Assembly: GCF_022631375.1 (NCBI RefSeq)
Contig: NZ_JALBGC010000002.1
Coordinates: 124,001 to 188,000 of the forward strand
Source: Hymenobacter cyanobacteriorum
Lineage (GTDB): Bacteria; Bacteroidota; Bacteroidia; Cytophagales; Hymenobacteraceae
DNA length: 64,000 nucleotides
Reading direction: 5' to 3'
Shown: one piece after another, positions 26,347-34,797 of the stretch
Layout: every line of letters begins with the position of its first letter
How positions within the stretch are numbered: the stretch's first letter is position 1
The notes under the pieces: model-generated
Databases searched by the model: none
What the model was told of the DNA's origin: nothing
The model's input: the letters and a program-made list of their open reading frames with translations, nothing else
Made by a program: the position numbers and the translations under genes

Positions 26347-27108
26347 TTACTTCGCAATCCAGATATCAACCAGCTGGCCCATGCGAATGGTGGCATCGGG
26401 GCCGGCGGCAGGACGCTGGCGCACCACCGTGCCGCGCGTCTGGCCGTCTTCGGCGGGCTGCTCAAACACTTCGCCTTTTTGCAGGCCCTGGCCCACGAGT
26501 AAGGTCACGGCCTCGTCTTCGGGCATGTTGATGAGGTTGGGCACGGCAAACGTCTGGTTGCCCTGGCCGTCGCCCACCACGAGGTCCACCTTAGTGCCTT
26601 TGGCGATGGCCGCGCCGGGCGCGATTTCCTTGCCGTTCACCAGCTGCTTCAGCACCGCGCCCGAGGCCAGGTCGGGCACCAGCTGAATCTGGCCCACCAC
26701 CAGGTCGTAGCTTTTGAGGATGAGCATGGCGTTTTTCGAGGAGCCGTCGGTGAGCTTGGGCATCTTAATCACCGGCGGGTTCTTCATGCTCACCTGCAGG
26801 TAGATTTTGCGGCCCTCCTTCACCTTTTCGCCCGGGGCGGGGTCCTGCACCAGCACCGTGAAGGGGCGGATGTTGGGGCTGTAGCTGGAGTCGTCGACGA
26901 AGTAGTTCAGGTTGCGCTCGTCGAGGTAGGCTTCGAGGTCGGCCACGTTCATGCCCGTCACCTTGGGCACCGTGATGGTTTCGCCGTGGTGGGTGCTCAC
27001 GGGCAGGTACACGTAGAAAAAGCCCAGCACGAGCAGCAGGCCCGCCACGGCAATGAGCACGAGGTGCTTCACAACGTCGAGCGGCGTATTGGAGGTGAGG
27101 AAAGCCAT
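26347..27108 (-). CDS. Membrane-anchored PASTA domain protein
   Basis: 253 residues from ATG 27108. A single membrane helix (LVLIAVAGLLLVLGFFYVYLPV) near residues 16-38 leaves the rest in the periplasm. Three PASTA repeats follow, starting at TITVPKVTGMNVADLEAYL, VIKMPKLTDGSSKNAMLIL and TFAVPNLINMPEDEAVTLL, each ending in a PAPGEKV- or RPAAGPD-type turn. PASTA domains bind muropeptides or beta-lactam-like structures. There is no kinase domain, unlike PknB-type proteins. In many Bacteroidota this gene sits beside ddl, as here (140 bases downstream, same strand), which fits a peptidoglycan-sensing or scaffolding role. Confidence 0.9.
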   Translation of the reverse strand: MAFLTSNTPLDVVKHLVLIAVAGLLLVLGFFYVYLPVSTHHGETITVPKVTGMNVADLEAYLDERNLNYFVDDSSYSPNIRPFTVLVQDPAPGEKVKEGRKIYLQVSMKNPPVIKMPKLTDGSSKNAMLILKSYDLVVGQIQLVPDLASGAVLKQLVNGKEIAPGAAIAKGTKVDLVVGDGQGNQTFAVPNLINMPEDEAVTLLVGQGLQKGEVFEQPAEDGQTRGTVVRQRPAAGPDATIRMGQLVDIWIAK

Positions 27109-27145
27109 TGGGGGAAAGCTAGAAGCTATTTGAAAGAAGAAAGCC

Positions 27146-27246
27146 CGTCATGCTGAGCGCAGCCGAAGCATCTCTACCGCAATAGTAAACCCAATCAATG
27201 GGATTAGTTGCACGGTAGAGATGCTTCGACTGCGCTCAGCATGACG
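27146..27246. repeat. Long inverted repeat, family A
   Basis: Arms 27146-27179 and 27213-27246 (34 bases) pair with one mismatch around a 33-base loop. The core is the same as at 3338-3426 (CGTCATGCTGAG, CGAAGCATCTCTACCG). It sits between ddl and the PASTA gene, ending 3 bases before the ddl stop. Confidence 0.9.
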
Positions 27247-27248
27247 TT

Positions 27249-30008
27249 CTAATTGACTGAAACGGCTTTCGCCGCCCGCGCCTTGCCAAACTCCAGAATC
27301 CGGTCGATGAACTGATAGGGCGTGTAGCCGGCCAGCGCCGTCTGGTGGAAAATGCAGGTGGCCGGCGTCATGCCCGGCAGCGAGTTCACCTCGATGATGA
27401 GCACTTCTACCTCGCCCTCCTGGCGCACGCGGACGAAGGCATCAATCCGGGCGTAGCCCTGAATGTCGAGCACTTCGGCCACGCGGCGCAGCACGGCCTT
27501 CACCTCGTTCGAGATGCGCTGGCGCTCCACCGGGTCCACGTCGTAGCGGGCGGGAGTGATGTTCTGGCCTTCGCCGGCCAGAAACTTTTCCTCCAGGCTC
27601 AGCACCTCGCCGGTGGCCAGGGCCTCGCTGGCCTCGAATACTTCGATGTCGAGCTGCCCGTCTTCATCATACGAAGTCAGCAAACCGCCGGTGATTTCGA
27701 GGAAGTGCGCGGCCCCGTCGCGGCTGATGAGGGTTTCGACCAAGAAGGCATCCTTGCGCGGGAATTCCTCTTTGAAGCCCAGGTTCAGCACTTCGGCCGG
27801 GCCGGGCATCAGGTCTTCCTCGGTGCGGAAAATCAGCTGGCTGAAAGCCTCCAACTCCGCGCGGTTCTTGATTTTCTTCACCGCCGACGAGCAGCCGTCG
27901 TCGGCGGGCTTGGCGATGAAAGGGTAGGGGAACTGCGTTTCGAGCGCGCGGTAGAAGCTTTCGGCGTCGGCCTGCCACTCCAGCTTGTTGGCCATGCGGT
28001 GCTCGGCCACCAACAGGCCGGCTTCGCGCAGGCGCTTGTTGGTTTCAAACTTGTTGATGGTAACGCTGCTGCTGGCCACGCCCGAGCCGTTGTAGGGCAA
28101 GTTGAAGCGCTCCAGCTCCTGCTGCAGCGCGCCGTCCTCGCCAGGCCGGCCGTGCAGAGCAATGAAGACTTCATCGACCATCCCGGCCAGCTCCTCGAAC
28201 GAGATGCGGCGCGGCTGGGCCAGCGCCTGCCCGGCGTAGGTGCTGGTAATCATGCTGGCCTCCTGCCGAATGCGGGCCAGAATGGGGTGCGGGGCCTCGC
28301 CGGCCTCGGCGTGCTCAATCTTCTCGCGGATGTCGTCGGCGTTGTCCTTCAGCATCACGTTCACGGGCAGCACGTAGAGCTTGTGCTCCTGCGCCGAGCC
28401 GGTGAGGAACACCGGCACCGGTGCGTACTTGGCCGACGAGCTCAGCTTCTCATAAATGTTGCGCCCGCTCTCCACCGAAATGTGGCGCTCGGAGGAGTAG
28501 CCGCCCATAATTACGGCTACGCGAATGCGTTCGGTCGCCTCGTGCTGGCGGCCGGCTACGGCTGCGTCGAGCTGCTGTAGCAGCGTCCCCAATTTCACCG
28601 GGCGCAGGCCGGCGCGGCGGCGGGCAGCCAGCGAGGTGCGAATGAGGTAGGTGAGAAACTGGCTAGGGTTCAGCCCGATTTCGGCCGCCTGGTGGAAGAA
28701 GAACGAAGCCGGCAGCATGCCCGAAGTCGTATTCGGGTCATTCAAAAACAGTCGGCCGTCGTGCCCCACGAAACCGTCCAAACGGGCGTACACCTGGAAG
28801 CCGAACGTGCGGAACATCTCCTCGCAGGCCTCGCGGATTTCCTGAATCTTGTCCTCCGGCAAGTCGATGGGCGTGACCTTGCGGGCCAGGCCGGGCAGGT
28901 ACTTCGAGCGGTAGTCGAACATCTCCTCGCCCTTCACAATCTCGGTGGGCGGCAGGGCCAGCGGCAGGCCGTCGGGGTCTTCCACCACGATGCACGAGAA
29001 TTCGCGGCCGGCCACGAAGCTTTCCACCAGCACCTGGGTTTCACCGTCCACGTTGGTCAGGCGAATGGTTTCGGCGGTTTCGAATACCTGGTCGAGGGTG
29101 TAGAGCAGGGTTTCGGGGTGGAAAATCTGCTGGGTGCCGGGCGCTTCGGCCAGCTGCGAGTCGTCGGCCGGGCCGTCGATGGCGGCGGGGCCAAACTGCT
29201 CGTTCAGCACCACGGGCAGGCCGATACCTTCGCGGATGTCGGTGAGGTGCTGCACCCAAGCCACTTTGTCCTGCGCGCCCAGGCGCTGCCAGTCGGCCCG
29301 CGTCAGGGTTTTGCGGAACAGGCTGCGCTCGATGGCGGCCTCGAACTTGGCCAAATCATCCGTTTTTAGAATGCTCACGCCGATGCTCGAGCCCTGGCGG
29401 GGTGCCTTCAATACCAGCGGCAGGCCCAGCGCGCGCACCAGGTAGGCGAGGGTGGCGGCGTGGTCGGTGCGGTCCCACTCCTCGGCCGTGATGACGCGGA
29501 AGTCGGGCGTGGGCCGGCCCAGCGCCTTCAGCAGGTTTTTCTGCGCGATTTTATCAATACCAAACGCCGAGGGCAGAATGCCGGAGCCCGAATAGGGAAT
29601 TCCCAGCCACTCCAGCAGGCCCTGAATGGCGCCGTCTTCACCGCCCGGCCCGTGCAGGGCCAGGAAGGCGAAATCCATCAGCAGCGGCAGTTGCTCGGCG
29701 TCAATCTTGCGGCCCACCTTGGCAATGGCCTCAAACCGCTCGTCGTGGCTCAGCTCGCCTAGGCTTTCGATGTAGACCTGCAAGTGGTGCAGCGACGGCG
29801 GCTGCGAGCTCACCGGCGGGTAGAAGTCCCGAATGGTGCCTTTATAGATGTACTGCCAGTCGAGCAGAATGAATTGCCCGAGGCTATCGACGAAGATGGG
29901 CACGGGCTGAAACAGCGCCTTGTCCAGGTTATCAAACACGGTGCGGCCGCCGGCGAAGGAAATTTCCCGCTCGCGCGAAGTGCCCCCGAAAAAAATACCG
30001 ATTTTCAT
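27249..30008 (-). CDS. Tandem D-alanine-D-alanine ligase fusion
   Basis: 919 residues from ATG 30008, over twice the usual Ddl length (about 320-370). It contains two Ddl-like units. Unit 1 (about 1-485): MKIGIFFGGTSREREISFAG, FLALHGPGGEDGAIQGLLEW, VLKAPRQGSSIGVSI and the metal-site region LNDPNTTSGML. Unit 2 (about 495-919): VAVIMGGYSSERHISVESG, FIALHGRPGEDGALQQELERF, IAKPADDGCSSAVKK and the canonical EVNSLPGMTPATCIFHQ. Ddl joins two D-Ala in the cytoplasm for peptidoglycan precursors. Unit 2 keeps the EVNSLPGMT motif. In unit 1 the Glu is replaced by Asp and Pro-Gly by Ser-Gly, so unit 1 may be altered or regulatory. No frameshift is visible. Confidence 0.88.
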   Translation of the reverse strand: MKIGIFFGGTSREREISFAGGRTVFDNLDKALFQPVPIFVDSLGQFILLDWQYIYKGTIRDFYPPVSSQPPSLHHLQVYIESLGELSHDERFEAIAKVGRKIDAEQLPLLMDFAFLALHGPGGEDGAIQGLLEWLGIPYSGSGILPSAFGIDKIAQKNLLKALGRPTPDFRVITAEEWDRTDHAATLAYLVRALGLPLVLKAPRQGSSIGVSILKTDDLAKFEAAIERSLFRKTLTRADWQRLGAQDKVAWVQHLTDIREGIGLPVVLNEQFGPAAIDGPADDSQLAEAPGTQQIFHPETLLYTLDQVFETAETIRLTNVDGETQVLVESFVAGREFSCIVVEDPDGLPLALPPTEIVKGEEMFDYRSKYLPGLARKVTPIDLPEDKIQEIREACEEMFRTFGFQVYARLDGFVGHDGRLFLNDPNTTSGMLPASFFFHQAAEIGLNPSQFLTYLIRTSLAARRRAGLRPVKLGTLLQQLDAAVAGRQHEATERIRVAVIMGGYSSERHISVESGRNIYEKLSSSAKYAPVPVFLTGSAQEHKLYVLPVNVMLKDNADDIREKIEHAEAGEAPHPILARIRQEASMITSTYAGQALAQPRRISFEELAGMVDEVFIALHGRPGEDGALQQELERFNLPYNGSGVASSSVTINKFETNKRLREAGLLVAEHRMANKLEWQADAESFYRALETQFPYPFIAKPADDGCSSAVKKIKNRAELEAFSQLIFRTEEDLMPGPAEVLNLGFKEEFPRKDAFLVETLISRDGAAHFLEITGGLLTSYDEDGQLDIEVFEASEALATGEVLSLEEKFLAGEGQNITPARYDVDPVERQRISNEVKAVLRRVAEVLDIQGYARIDAFVRVRQEGEVEVLIIEVNSLPGMTPATCIFHQTALAGYTPYQFIDRILEFGKARAAKAVSVN

Positions 30009-30016
30009 AAGTGCAG

Positions 30017-30024
30017 CAAAGGTA
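30017..30024 (-). promoter_or_regulatory. Putative ddl -7 element TACCTTTG
   Basis: A perfect TAnnTTTG on the minus strand, ending 8 bases before the ATG at 30008. If used, the transcript would have almost no leader. No clear TTTG at the expected upstream distance. Confidence 0.4.
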
Positions 30025-30034
30025 AGAACCCGTA

Positions 30035-30055
30035 GCGCGGACTTGTAGTCCGCGC
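30035..30055. repeat. Short hairpin related to family B repeat
   Basis: GCGCGGACT pairs with AGTCCGCGC around TGT, preceded by GTA. This resembles the outer arm of the 5416-5496 element (GTAGCGTGGAC, AGTCCGCGC), so it may be a decayed copy. It lies between ddl and the asparaginase gene. Confidence 0.5.
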
Positions 30056-30094
30056 CCCCAACAACCAGCCCGCTGGCCTAAAGTCCGGACCGGC

Positions 30095-31111
30095 TCATTT
30101 CAACAAAAACTCGCTGGCGTGTAGCACCGGTGTGTCGGTCGTGCTCAGGCTGTAGCTGAAGCCCTTCTGCAGCGCAAACGAACCCGATTCGCCCTGCGCG
30201 TTCAGCGCAATAAAGGCCACCTGAATATCCTTCGCCTGCGCGCCTTTGATGGCCGCGATGCGCGCCACAGCCTCGCGGCAGGCGGCCTGCGGCGAGCGGC
30301 CCTGGCGCATCAGCTCTACCACGGTGTGCGCCCCGGCCATGCGAATGACGTCCTCGCCCTGGCCGGTGGCGGCCGCCGCGCCTACCGTAGGGTCTACGAA
30401 CAGGCCCGCGCCGATAATGGGCGAGTCGCCCACCCGCCCGCGCATCTTGAAGCCCATGCCGCTGGTGGTGCAGCTGCCGCTGAGCCGGCCCTGCGCGTCC
30501 ATGGCCAGCATGGCAATGGTGTCGTGGTTCTGCGGGCCGCCCACCGGGCCGGTGGGGCGGATTTTGCTGTTTTCGATGTTGATGATGGGCTTGTACTGGC
30601 TGGTTTTCAACCACTCGGCGTAAGCCTTCTCAGCATCGGGGCTCAGCTGCGCCGGCTCCAGCGCGAAGCCCTGGGCCACGGCAAACTGCTGGGCGCCGGC
30701 CCCCACCAGCATCACGTGCGGGGTGCGCTCCATGAGGCGCCGCGCCACGCTGACGGGGTGCCGGATGCGCTCGAGCGCGGCCACGCTGCCGCAGTTGTAC
30801 TTATCGTCCATAATGCAGGCGTCGAGCGTCACGATGCCGTCGCGGTCGGGGTTGCCACCCAGGCCCACGCAGCAGTTCTGCTCGGCCTCAGTCACCATCA
30901 CACCGGCCTCCACGGCATCGAGGGCGTAGCCGCCGGGGCCCAGGATTTTCCAGGCGCCGCGGTTGGCGTTCAGGCCCGCGTCCCAGGTCGAAATCACCAC
31001 GGGGCGGCCCTGGGCCGGGGCAGGAGGGAGGGCCGCCCCGGCCAGCGGCGCGGTCGCCAACCCGGCCAGGCCGGCGGCGGAAGCGTGCAGAAATTTCCGG
31101 CGAGATGGCAT
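30095..31111 (-). CDS. Exported N4-GlcNAc-asparaginase / isoaspartyl peptidase family
   Basis: 338 residues from ATG 31111; the longer open frame upstream is antisense to pgk. The N-terminus MPSRRKFLHASAAGLAGLA has a twin-arginine-like SRRKFL motif, so Tat export is likely. The Ntn-hydrolase body reads VISTWDAGLNANRGAWKIL, GGNPDRDGIVTLDACIMD, and the autocleavage site GPQNHDTIAMLA, where Thr198 becomes the N-terminal nucleophile of the beta chain. SGMGFKMRGRVGDSPIIGAG follows, then ATGQGEDVIRMAGAHTVVELM. These features fit glycosylasparaginase-type enzymes, which cleave GlcNAc-Asn linkages or isoaspartyl peptides. With GH92 nearby, N-glycan degradation is possible but unproven. Confidence 0.9.
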   Translation of the reverse strand: MPSRRKFLHASAAGLAGLATAPLAGAALPPAPAQGRPVVISTWDAGLNANRGAWKILGPGGYALDAVEAGVMVTEAEQNCCVGLGGNPDRDGIVTLDACIMDDKYNCGSVAALERIRHPVSVARRLMERTPHVMLVGAGAQQFAVAQGFALEPAQLSPDAEKAYAEWLKTSQYKPIINIENSKIRPTGPVGGPQNHDTIAMLAMDAQGRLSGSCTTSGMGFKMRGRVGDSPIIGAGLFVDPTVGAAAATGQGEDVIRMAGAHTVVELMRQGRSPQAACREAVARIAAIKGAQAKDIQVAFIALNAQGESGSFALQKGFSYSLSTTDTPVLHASEFLLK

Positions 31112-31165
31112 AGCAGCACGAAAAAAAGGTGTGCCCCAAGATACACCCGGCCGCCAACTCCCCCG

Positions 31166-31173
31166 TACTTTCG
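31166..31173 (+). promoter_or_regulatory. Putative pgk -7 element TACTTTCG
   Basis: Near-consensus TAnnTTTG (C instead of the last T) 76 bases before the pgk ATG. The same octamer precedes sucC. No upstream TTTG was found at a standard distance. Confidence 0.4.
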
Positions 31174-31249
31174 CCCAGGCTATGGCCCGGCGGCACCCGC
31201 TGGCCGCTGCCGCTTCCTCTTTCAACCACCACCTCACGAACCTATCAAC

Positions 31250-32440
31250 ATGAACACCCTCGACACCTACAACTTCGCCGGCAAGCGCGCCGTGATGCGC
31301 GTCGACTTCAACGTGCCGCTCGACAAAGACCTGCGCATTACCGACGACACGCGCATCCGCATGGCCACCCGCTCGGTGATGAAAATCCTGAACGACGGCG
31401 GCTCGGTGGTGCTGCTGTCGCACCTGGGCCGGCCCAAGGGCGGTTTCGAGCAAAAGTATTCGCTCGAAGCCCTGGTGCAGCGCCTCTCGCAGGAGTACGG
31501 CCGCGAGGTGAAGTTTGGCGGCGACGTGCTCGGGGCCGAAGCTGCCCAGCAAGCGGCGGCCCTGCAGCCCGGTGAGGTGCTGCTGCTCGACAACGTGCGC
31601 TTCTATAAGGAAGAAGAAGCCGGCGACCCGGCCTTCGCCGCCAAGCTGGCCGCCCTCGGCAACGTGTACGTGAACGACGCTTTCGGCACCGCCCACCGCG
31701 CCCACGCCTCCACGGCCGTGATGGCCAACAACTTTGCCCCGCACGACCGCGTGGGCGGCTACCTGCTGCAATCCGAAATCGACAACGCCAAAAAGGTGCT
31801 CGAAAACGCCGAGCGGCCCTTCACCGCCATCATGGGCGGGGCCAAAATTTCGGACAAGATTCTCATCATCGAAAAATTGCTCGACAAGGTTGATAACCTG
31901 CTCATTGGCGGCGGCATGGCCTACACCTTCGCGGTGGCCGAAAACGGCCACGTGGGCAGCTCGCTGCTCGAAGCTGATAAGGTGGACCTGGCCCGCCAGC
32001 TCATCCAGAAAGCCAAAGACAAGGGCGTGAACCTGGTGCTGCCCGGCGACTCGCTTATCGCCGACAAGTTTGCCAACGATGCCAACGTGGACGTGGCCAG
32101 CAACCACAGCATCCCCGACGGCTGGATGGGTCTCGACCTCGGCCCTGAGTCGCGCGAAGCCTTCGCCGACATCATCCGCCAGAGCAAAACCATCCTCTGG
32201 AACGGCCCGATGGGTGTGTTCGAGATGAGCAACTTCTCGCTGGGCACCGAGTTTGTGGCCCGCGCCATTGCCGAGGCCACGGCCGGCGGCGCCTACTCGC
32301 TCATCGGCGGGGGCGACTCGGCGGCGGCCGTGCAGCAACTGGGCTTCGGCGAGCAGGTGAGCTACATCAGCACCGGCGGCGGCGCGCTGCTCGAGTACAT
32401 GGAAGGCAAGGAGCTGCCCGGCGTGACGGCGCTGGGGTAG
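31250..32440 (+). CDS. pgk: Phosphoglycerate kinase
   Basis: 396 residues from ATG 31250, standard length. The N-domain substrate site is [11 protein letters not shown], with [34 protein letters not shown] is the family signature. The C-domain nucleotide site includes [39 protein letters not shown] and [13 protein letters not shown], closing with [13 protein letters not shown]. It transfers phosphate from 1,3-bisphosphoglycerate to ADP in glycolysis, and runs in reverse in gluconeogenesis. Monocistronic, divergent from the asparaginase gene, with a terminator 22 bases after the stop. Confidence 0.98.
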   Translation: MNTLDTYNFAGKRAVMRVDFNVPLDKDLRITDDTRIRMATRSVMKILNDGGSVVLLSHLGRPKGGFEQKYSLEALVQRLSQEYGREVKFGGDVLGAEAAQQAAALQPGEVLLLDNVRFYKEEEAGDPAFAAKLAALGNVYVNDAFGTAHRAHASTAVMANNFAPHDRVGGYLLQSEIDNAKKVLENAERPFTAIMGGAKISDKILIIEKLLDKVDNLLIGGGMAYTFAVAENGHVGSSLLEADKVDLARQLIQKAKDKGVNLVLPGDSLIADKFANDANVDVASNHSIPDGWMGLDLGPESREAFADIIRQSKTILWNGPMGVFEMSNFSLGTEFVARAIAEATAGGAYSLIGGGDSAAAVQQLGFGEQVSYISTGGGALLEYMEGKELPGVTALG

Positions 32441-32462
32441 CAGCCAAGTTCGGTTCGTTGGG

Positions 32463-32494
32463 AAAGTCCCGGTCGCGTCAGCGGCCGGGACTTT
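32463..32494 (+). terminator. pgk terminator
   Basis: AAAGTCCCGGTCGC pairs with GCGGCCGGGACTTT (one wobble) around GTCA, followed by a T-rich stretch. Confidence 0.85.
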
Positions 32495-33658
32495 TGATTT
32501 TAAGGGGTAACAGAGCAAGCTGACCGGCGCGTGTAGCCGCCCAGGCTGACCTTATGAGCCGGGGGGTAGCGCACATACCACTACTAGGTGTTGATATACC
32601 GATTCCAGGCTTCTGCTGTATGAAGTTGCCAGCGTACCAGCCATAGAATAACTTCAACGGCTGGATACAGTAGTTCAACTGGCGATTAATGAATTTCGTC
32701 GCCAATTTGACTATTTTTGTCAAGACGGAGTGAATTTGCCAGATTCGTGTAAATTAATATATGAAAGCAAAAAATCCATACTACATTTATGTGGATTTTG
32801 CTTTCACAGGCAAGTCGCTGCGGTTCCGCATCGCGTCATTTCTACGCTCCACACCGTTGCTTTCGCATGAGGCTACCCACTCTGCAAGTCATCTTTAAGC
32901 CGCTGCCGGTGGTGCGCTGCTTTGTGCCTGCCGGGCCCCGTACCGCAACGGGTCGACGCGCCCGGAATGGTGCAACCCGATGGGACATTCGCTGCCAGAA
33001 CTGGTGGCCGTTCGCTTATTCGTCGCCGGTGCTTTGTGCGCCTTCCGCAAGGCTGGTTCAGGTTGCCACGCCTCTATGCGCAACCCTGCTGGCGGCCACT
33101 ACCATCTTATTCGACACTGGGAGCGACGGGCCGCGAAGCGCGACGCCACGGCCGGTGGCACTCCGTAAGCGAGGGCGTCTGGTTGGCGGTATTAACAGCC
33201 GTAATGAAAAAATAAACCATTGAATGACAGGTATTTGAAAAATGTGTACACACTTTGTCTACACCCGTTTTTAGGAAAAAAAGCCTTGTCTGGTGGATTA
33301 TTGATGCAAGTTGCAACGGGTGGTTCTTGCATATCCTTCCTTCTCCCTCAATGCACTTCCCAATGAAAAAGCACTACGTTTTAACCGCTTTCAGCCGGTG
33401 CCCAGGCAGCCATTGCCGGCCCGGCCTATACCTCAAATAGGGGATGCCCGGGCCTTGCGAAGCTGAAGCCGACTGCATCATTTTGCAGACGCTATGAAAG
33501 CAGGTGGCTACTCGCAAACCGGAAGCACTTGATGCAACTGCGGGGGCAGCGCCCATTGCTGGGCTGCTATCATCATGCTGCTACCGTCACTTTCACTGCT
33601 TTAATCCCGGCAAAATCTTTTTCTCTCTACTTTTTCACCCTCTTCACTTCATTCTTAC
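32495..33658. other. Gene-poor AT-richer gap with a hairpin at 32762-32806
   Basis: About 1.16 kb without a convincing gene. The first 300 bases and the zone near 33200-33400 are AT-richer than the rest of the window. At 32762-32806 TGAAAGCAAAAAATCCA pairs with TGGATTTTGCTTTCA (15 pairs, two bulged A, 13-base loop). The open frames here show arginine- and proline-rich noncoding character. The last 60 bases are pyrimidine-rich and lead straight into the tail-collar operon. A decayed gene or an untranslated regulatory RNA cannot be excluded. Confidence 0.5.
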
Positions 33659-34195
33659 ATGGAAGCTTACGTAGGCGAAATCCGCGCCGTCGGGTTCAAT
33701 TTCGCGCCGCAGAACTGGGCCTTATGCCAGGGCCAGATTATGCAAATCCGGTCGAATACGGCCCTGTTCTCGATTCTGGGCACGACGTACGGCGGCAATG
33801 GCACGACCACCTTCGCCCTGCCGAACCTCTGCGGCCGGGCCATCGTCAACGCGGGGCAGGGCCCGGGGCTATCGACGTACCCGCGGGGCGCGGCCGTAGG
33901 CAGTGAGGGCGTCACGCTGGATATGACGCAGATTCCGGCCCACCTCCACTCCATCAACGGCACGCTGCCGGTCTTTGACGGCCCAGCGGATAATACCAGC
34001 CCCAGCAATAATTTTCTGGCTACAACAAACGTCAACCAGTACGGGGAAGAAGTCGGCAGCAAAACCATGGGCCAGGGCATTATCAAGGGCACTTCCAGCC
34101 CAAGCGGGGGCGGGCAGGCGCACAGCAACATGATGCCCTACCTGACCATGAACTACATCATCTGCCTGGTGGGCGTTTTCCCGCCCCGTTCCTAA
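33659..34195 (+). CDS. Tail-collar domain protein 1
   Basis: 178 residues from ATG 33659, starting MEAYVGEIRAVGFNFAPQNW. It has the phage Tail Collar (PF07484) pattern: WALCQGQIMQIRSNTALFSI, GTTYGGNGTTTFALPNLCGR, then IPAHLHSINGTLP and the closing MMPYLTMNYIICLVGVFPPR. Such proteins are called microcystin-dependent-protein-like (MdpB) in Bacteroidota and cyanobacteria. The fold comes from phage tail-fibre collars, but no other phage gene is near. No signal peptide. First of three tandem paralogues, 26 bases before the second. Function unknown; probably part of a trimeric surface or appendage structure. Confidence 0.9.
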   Translation: MEAYVGEIRAVGFNFAPQNWALCQGQIMQIRSNTALFSILGTTYGGNGTTTFALPNLCGRAIVNAGQGPGLSTYPRGAAVGSEGVTLDMTQIPAHLHSINGTLPVFDGPADNTSPSNNFLATTNVNQYGEEVGSKTMGQGIIKGTSSPSGGGQAHSNMMPYLTMNYIICLVGVFPPRS

Positions 34196-34221
34196 CCCCT
34201 GACTTTTAAGCAGCTTTTCTT

Positions 34222-34764
34222 ATGGATAACTACGTTGGTGAAATCCGCGTTTTTGCCGGCAACTTCGCCCCGGAAGGTTGGGCGTTCTGCAACGGCAGCC
34301 TGGTCAGTATCAGTGAAAACCCCGCGCTGTTTCAGCTGGTCGGCACGACTTACGGCGGCGACGGGCAAACGACCTTTGCCCTGCCCAACCTGCAAAGCCG
34401 GGTGGTGGTAGGCCAGGGCGTGGCCGCTACGGGTACCAATTACCCAATGGGAATGAGTGCGGGCGTGGAGAGCGTGACGCTGACCACCCTGAACATGGCG
34501 ACGCATGCGCACCCGGTCAGCAGCTCCATCAGCGCGATGAACGGCGGCACGCCCGCCAATACGCCCGACAACAACCAGTTCGGGAGCAATGGAACAAGTG
34601 AATACGCCAGCCCATCTGGGGGGGCAAATGCCACCCTGGCCCCCGGCTCCGTGACTGGCCAAACTACCCCGGTGGGCAGCAGCGCGCCGCACCTCAACAT
34701 TCAGCCCGTGTTGGCGACGAGCTACATCATTGCCTTGTACGGCATCTACCCGTCGCAACAATAG
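34222..34764 (+). CDS. Tail-collar domain protein 2
   Basis: 180 residues from ATG 34222 (MDNYVGEIRVFAGNFAPEGW). Same collar motifs as its neighbours: WAFCNGSLVSISENPALFQL, GTTYGGDGQTTFALPNLQSR, and THAHPVSSSISAMNGG. The middle segment (about 105-150: TPDNNQFGSNGTSEYAS, then a Gly/Ala-rich stretch) differs most between paralogues and is probably the exposed specificity loop. Ends ATSYIIALYGIYPSQ. It is co-transcribed with the genes on either side (26 and 33 bases). Confidence 0.9.
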   Translation: MDNYVGEIRVFAGNFAPEGWAFCNGSLVSISENPALFQLVGTTYGGDGQTTFALPNLQSRVVVGQGVAATGTNYPMGMSAGVESVTLTTLNMATHAHPVSSSISAMNGGTPANTPDNNQFGSNGTSEYASPSGGANATLAPGSVTGQTTPVGSSAPHLNIQPVLATSYIIALYGIYPSQQ

Positions 34765-34797
34765 CTTCTCTCCCACCTCGTATTTGCTCCCAACCAC

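Noticed and set aside
30095..32518. 807-codon minus-strand frame spanning the asparaginase and pgk
   Set aside because: The upstream part is antisense to pgk, and the asparaginase homology begins at the Tat-like start at 31111.
32762..32806. Riboswitch or small RNA
   Set aside because: A simple AT-rich hairpin only; no conserved riboswitch core and no downstream gene within 800 bases.
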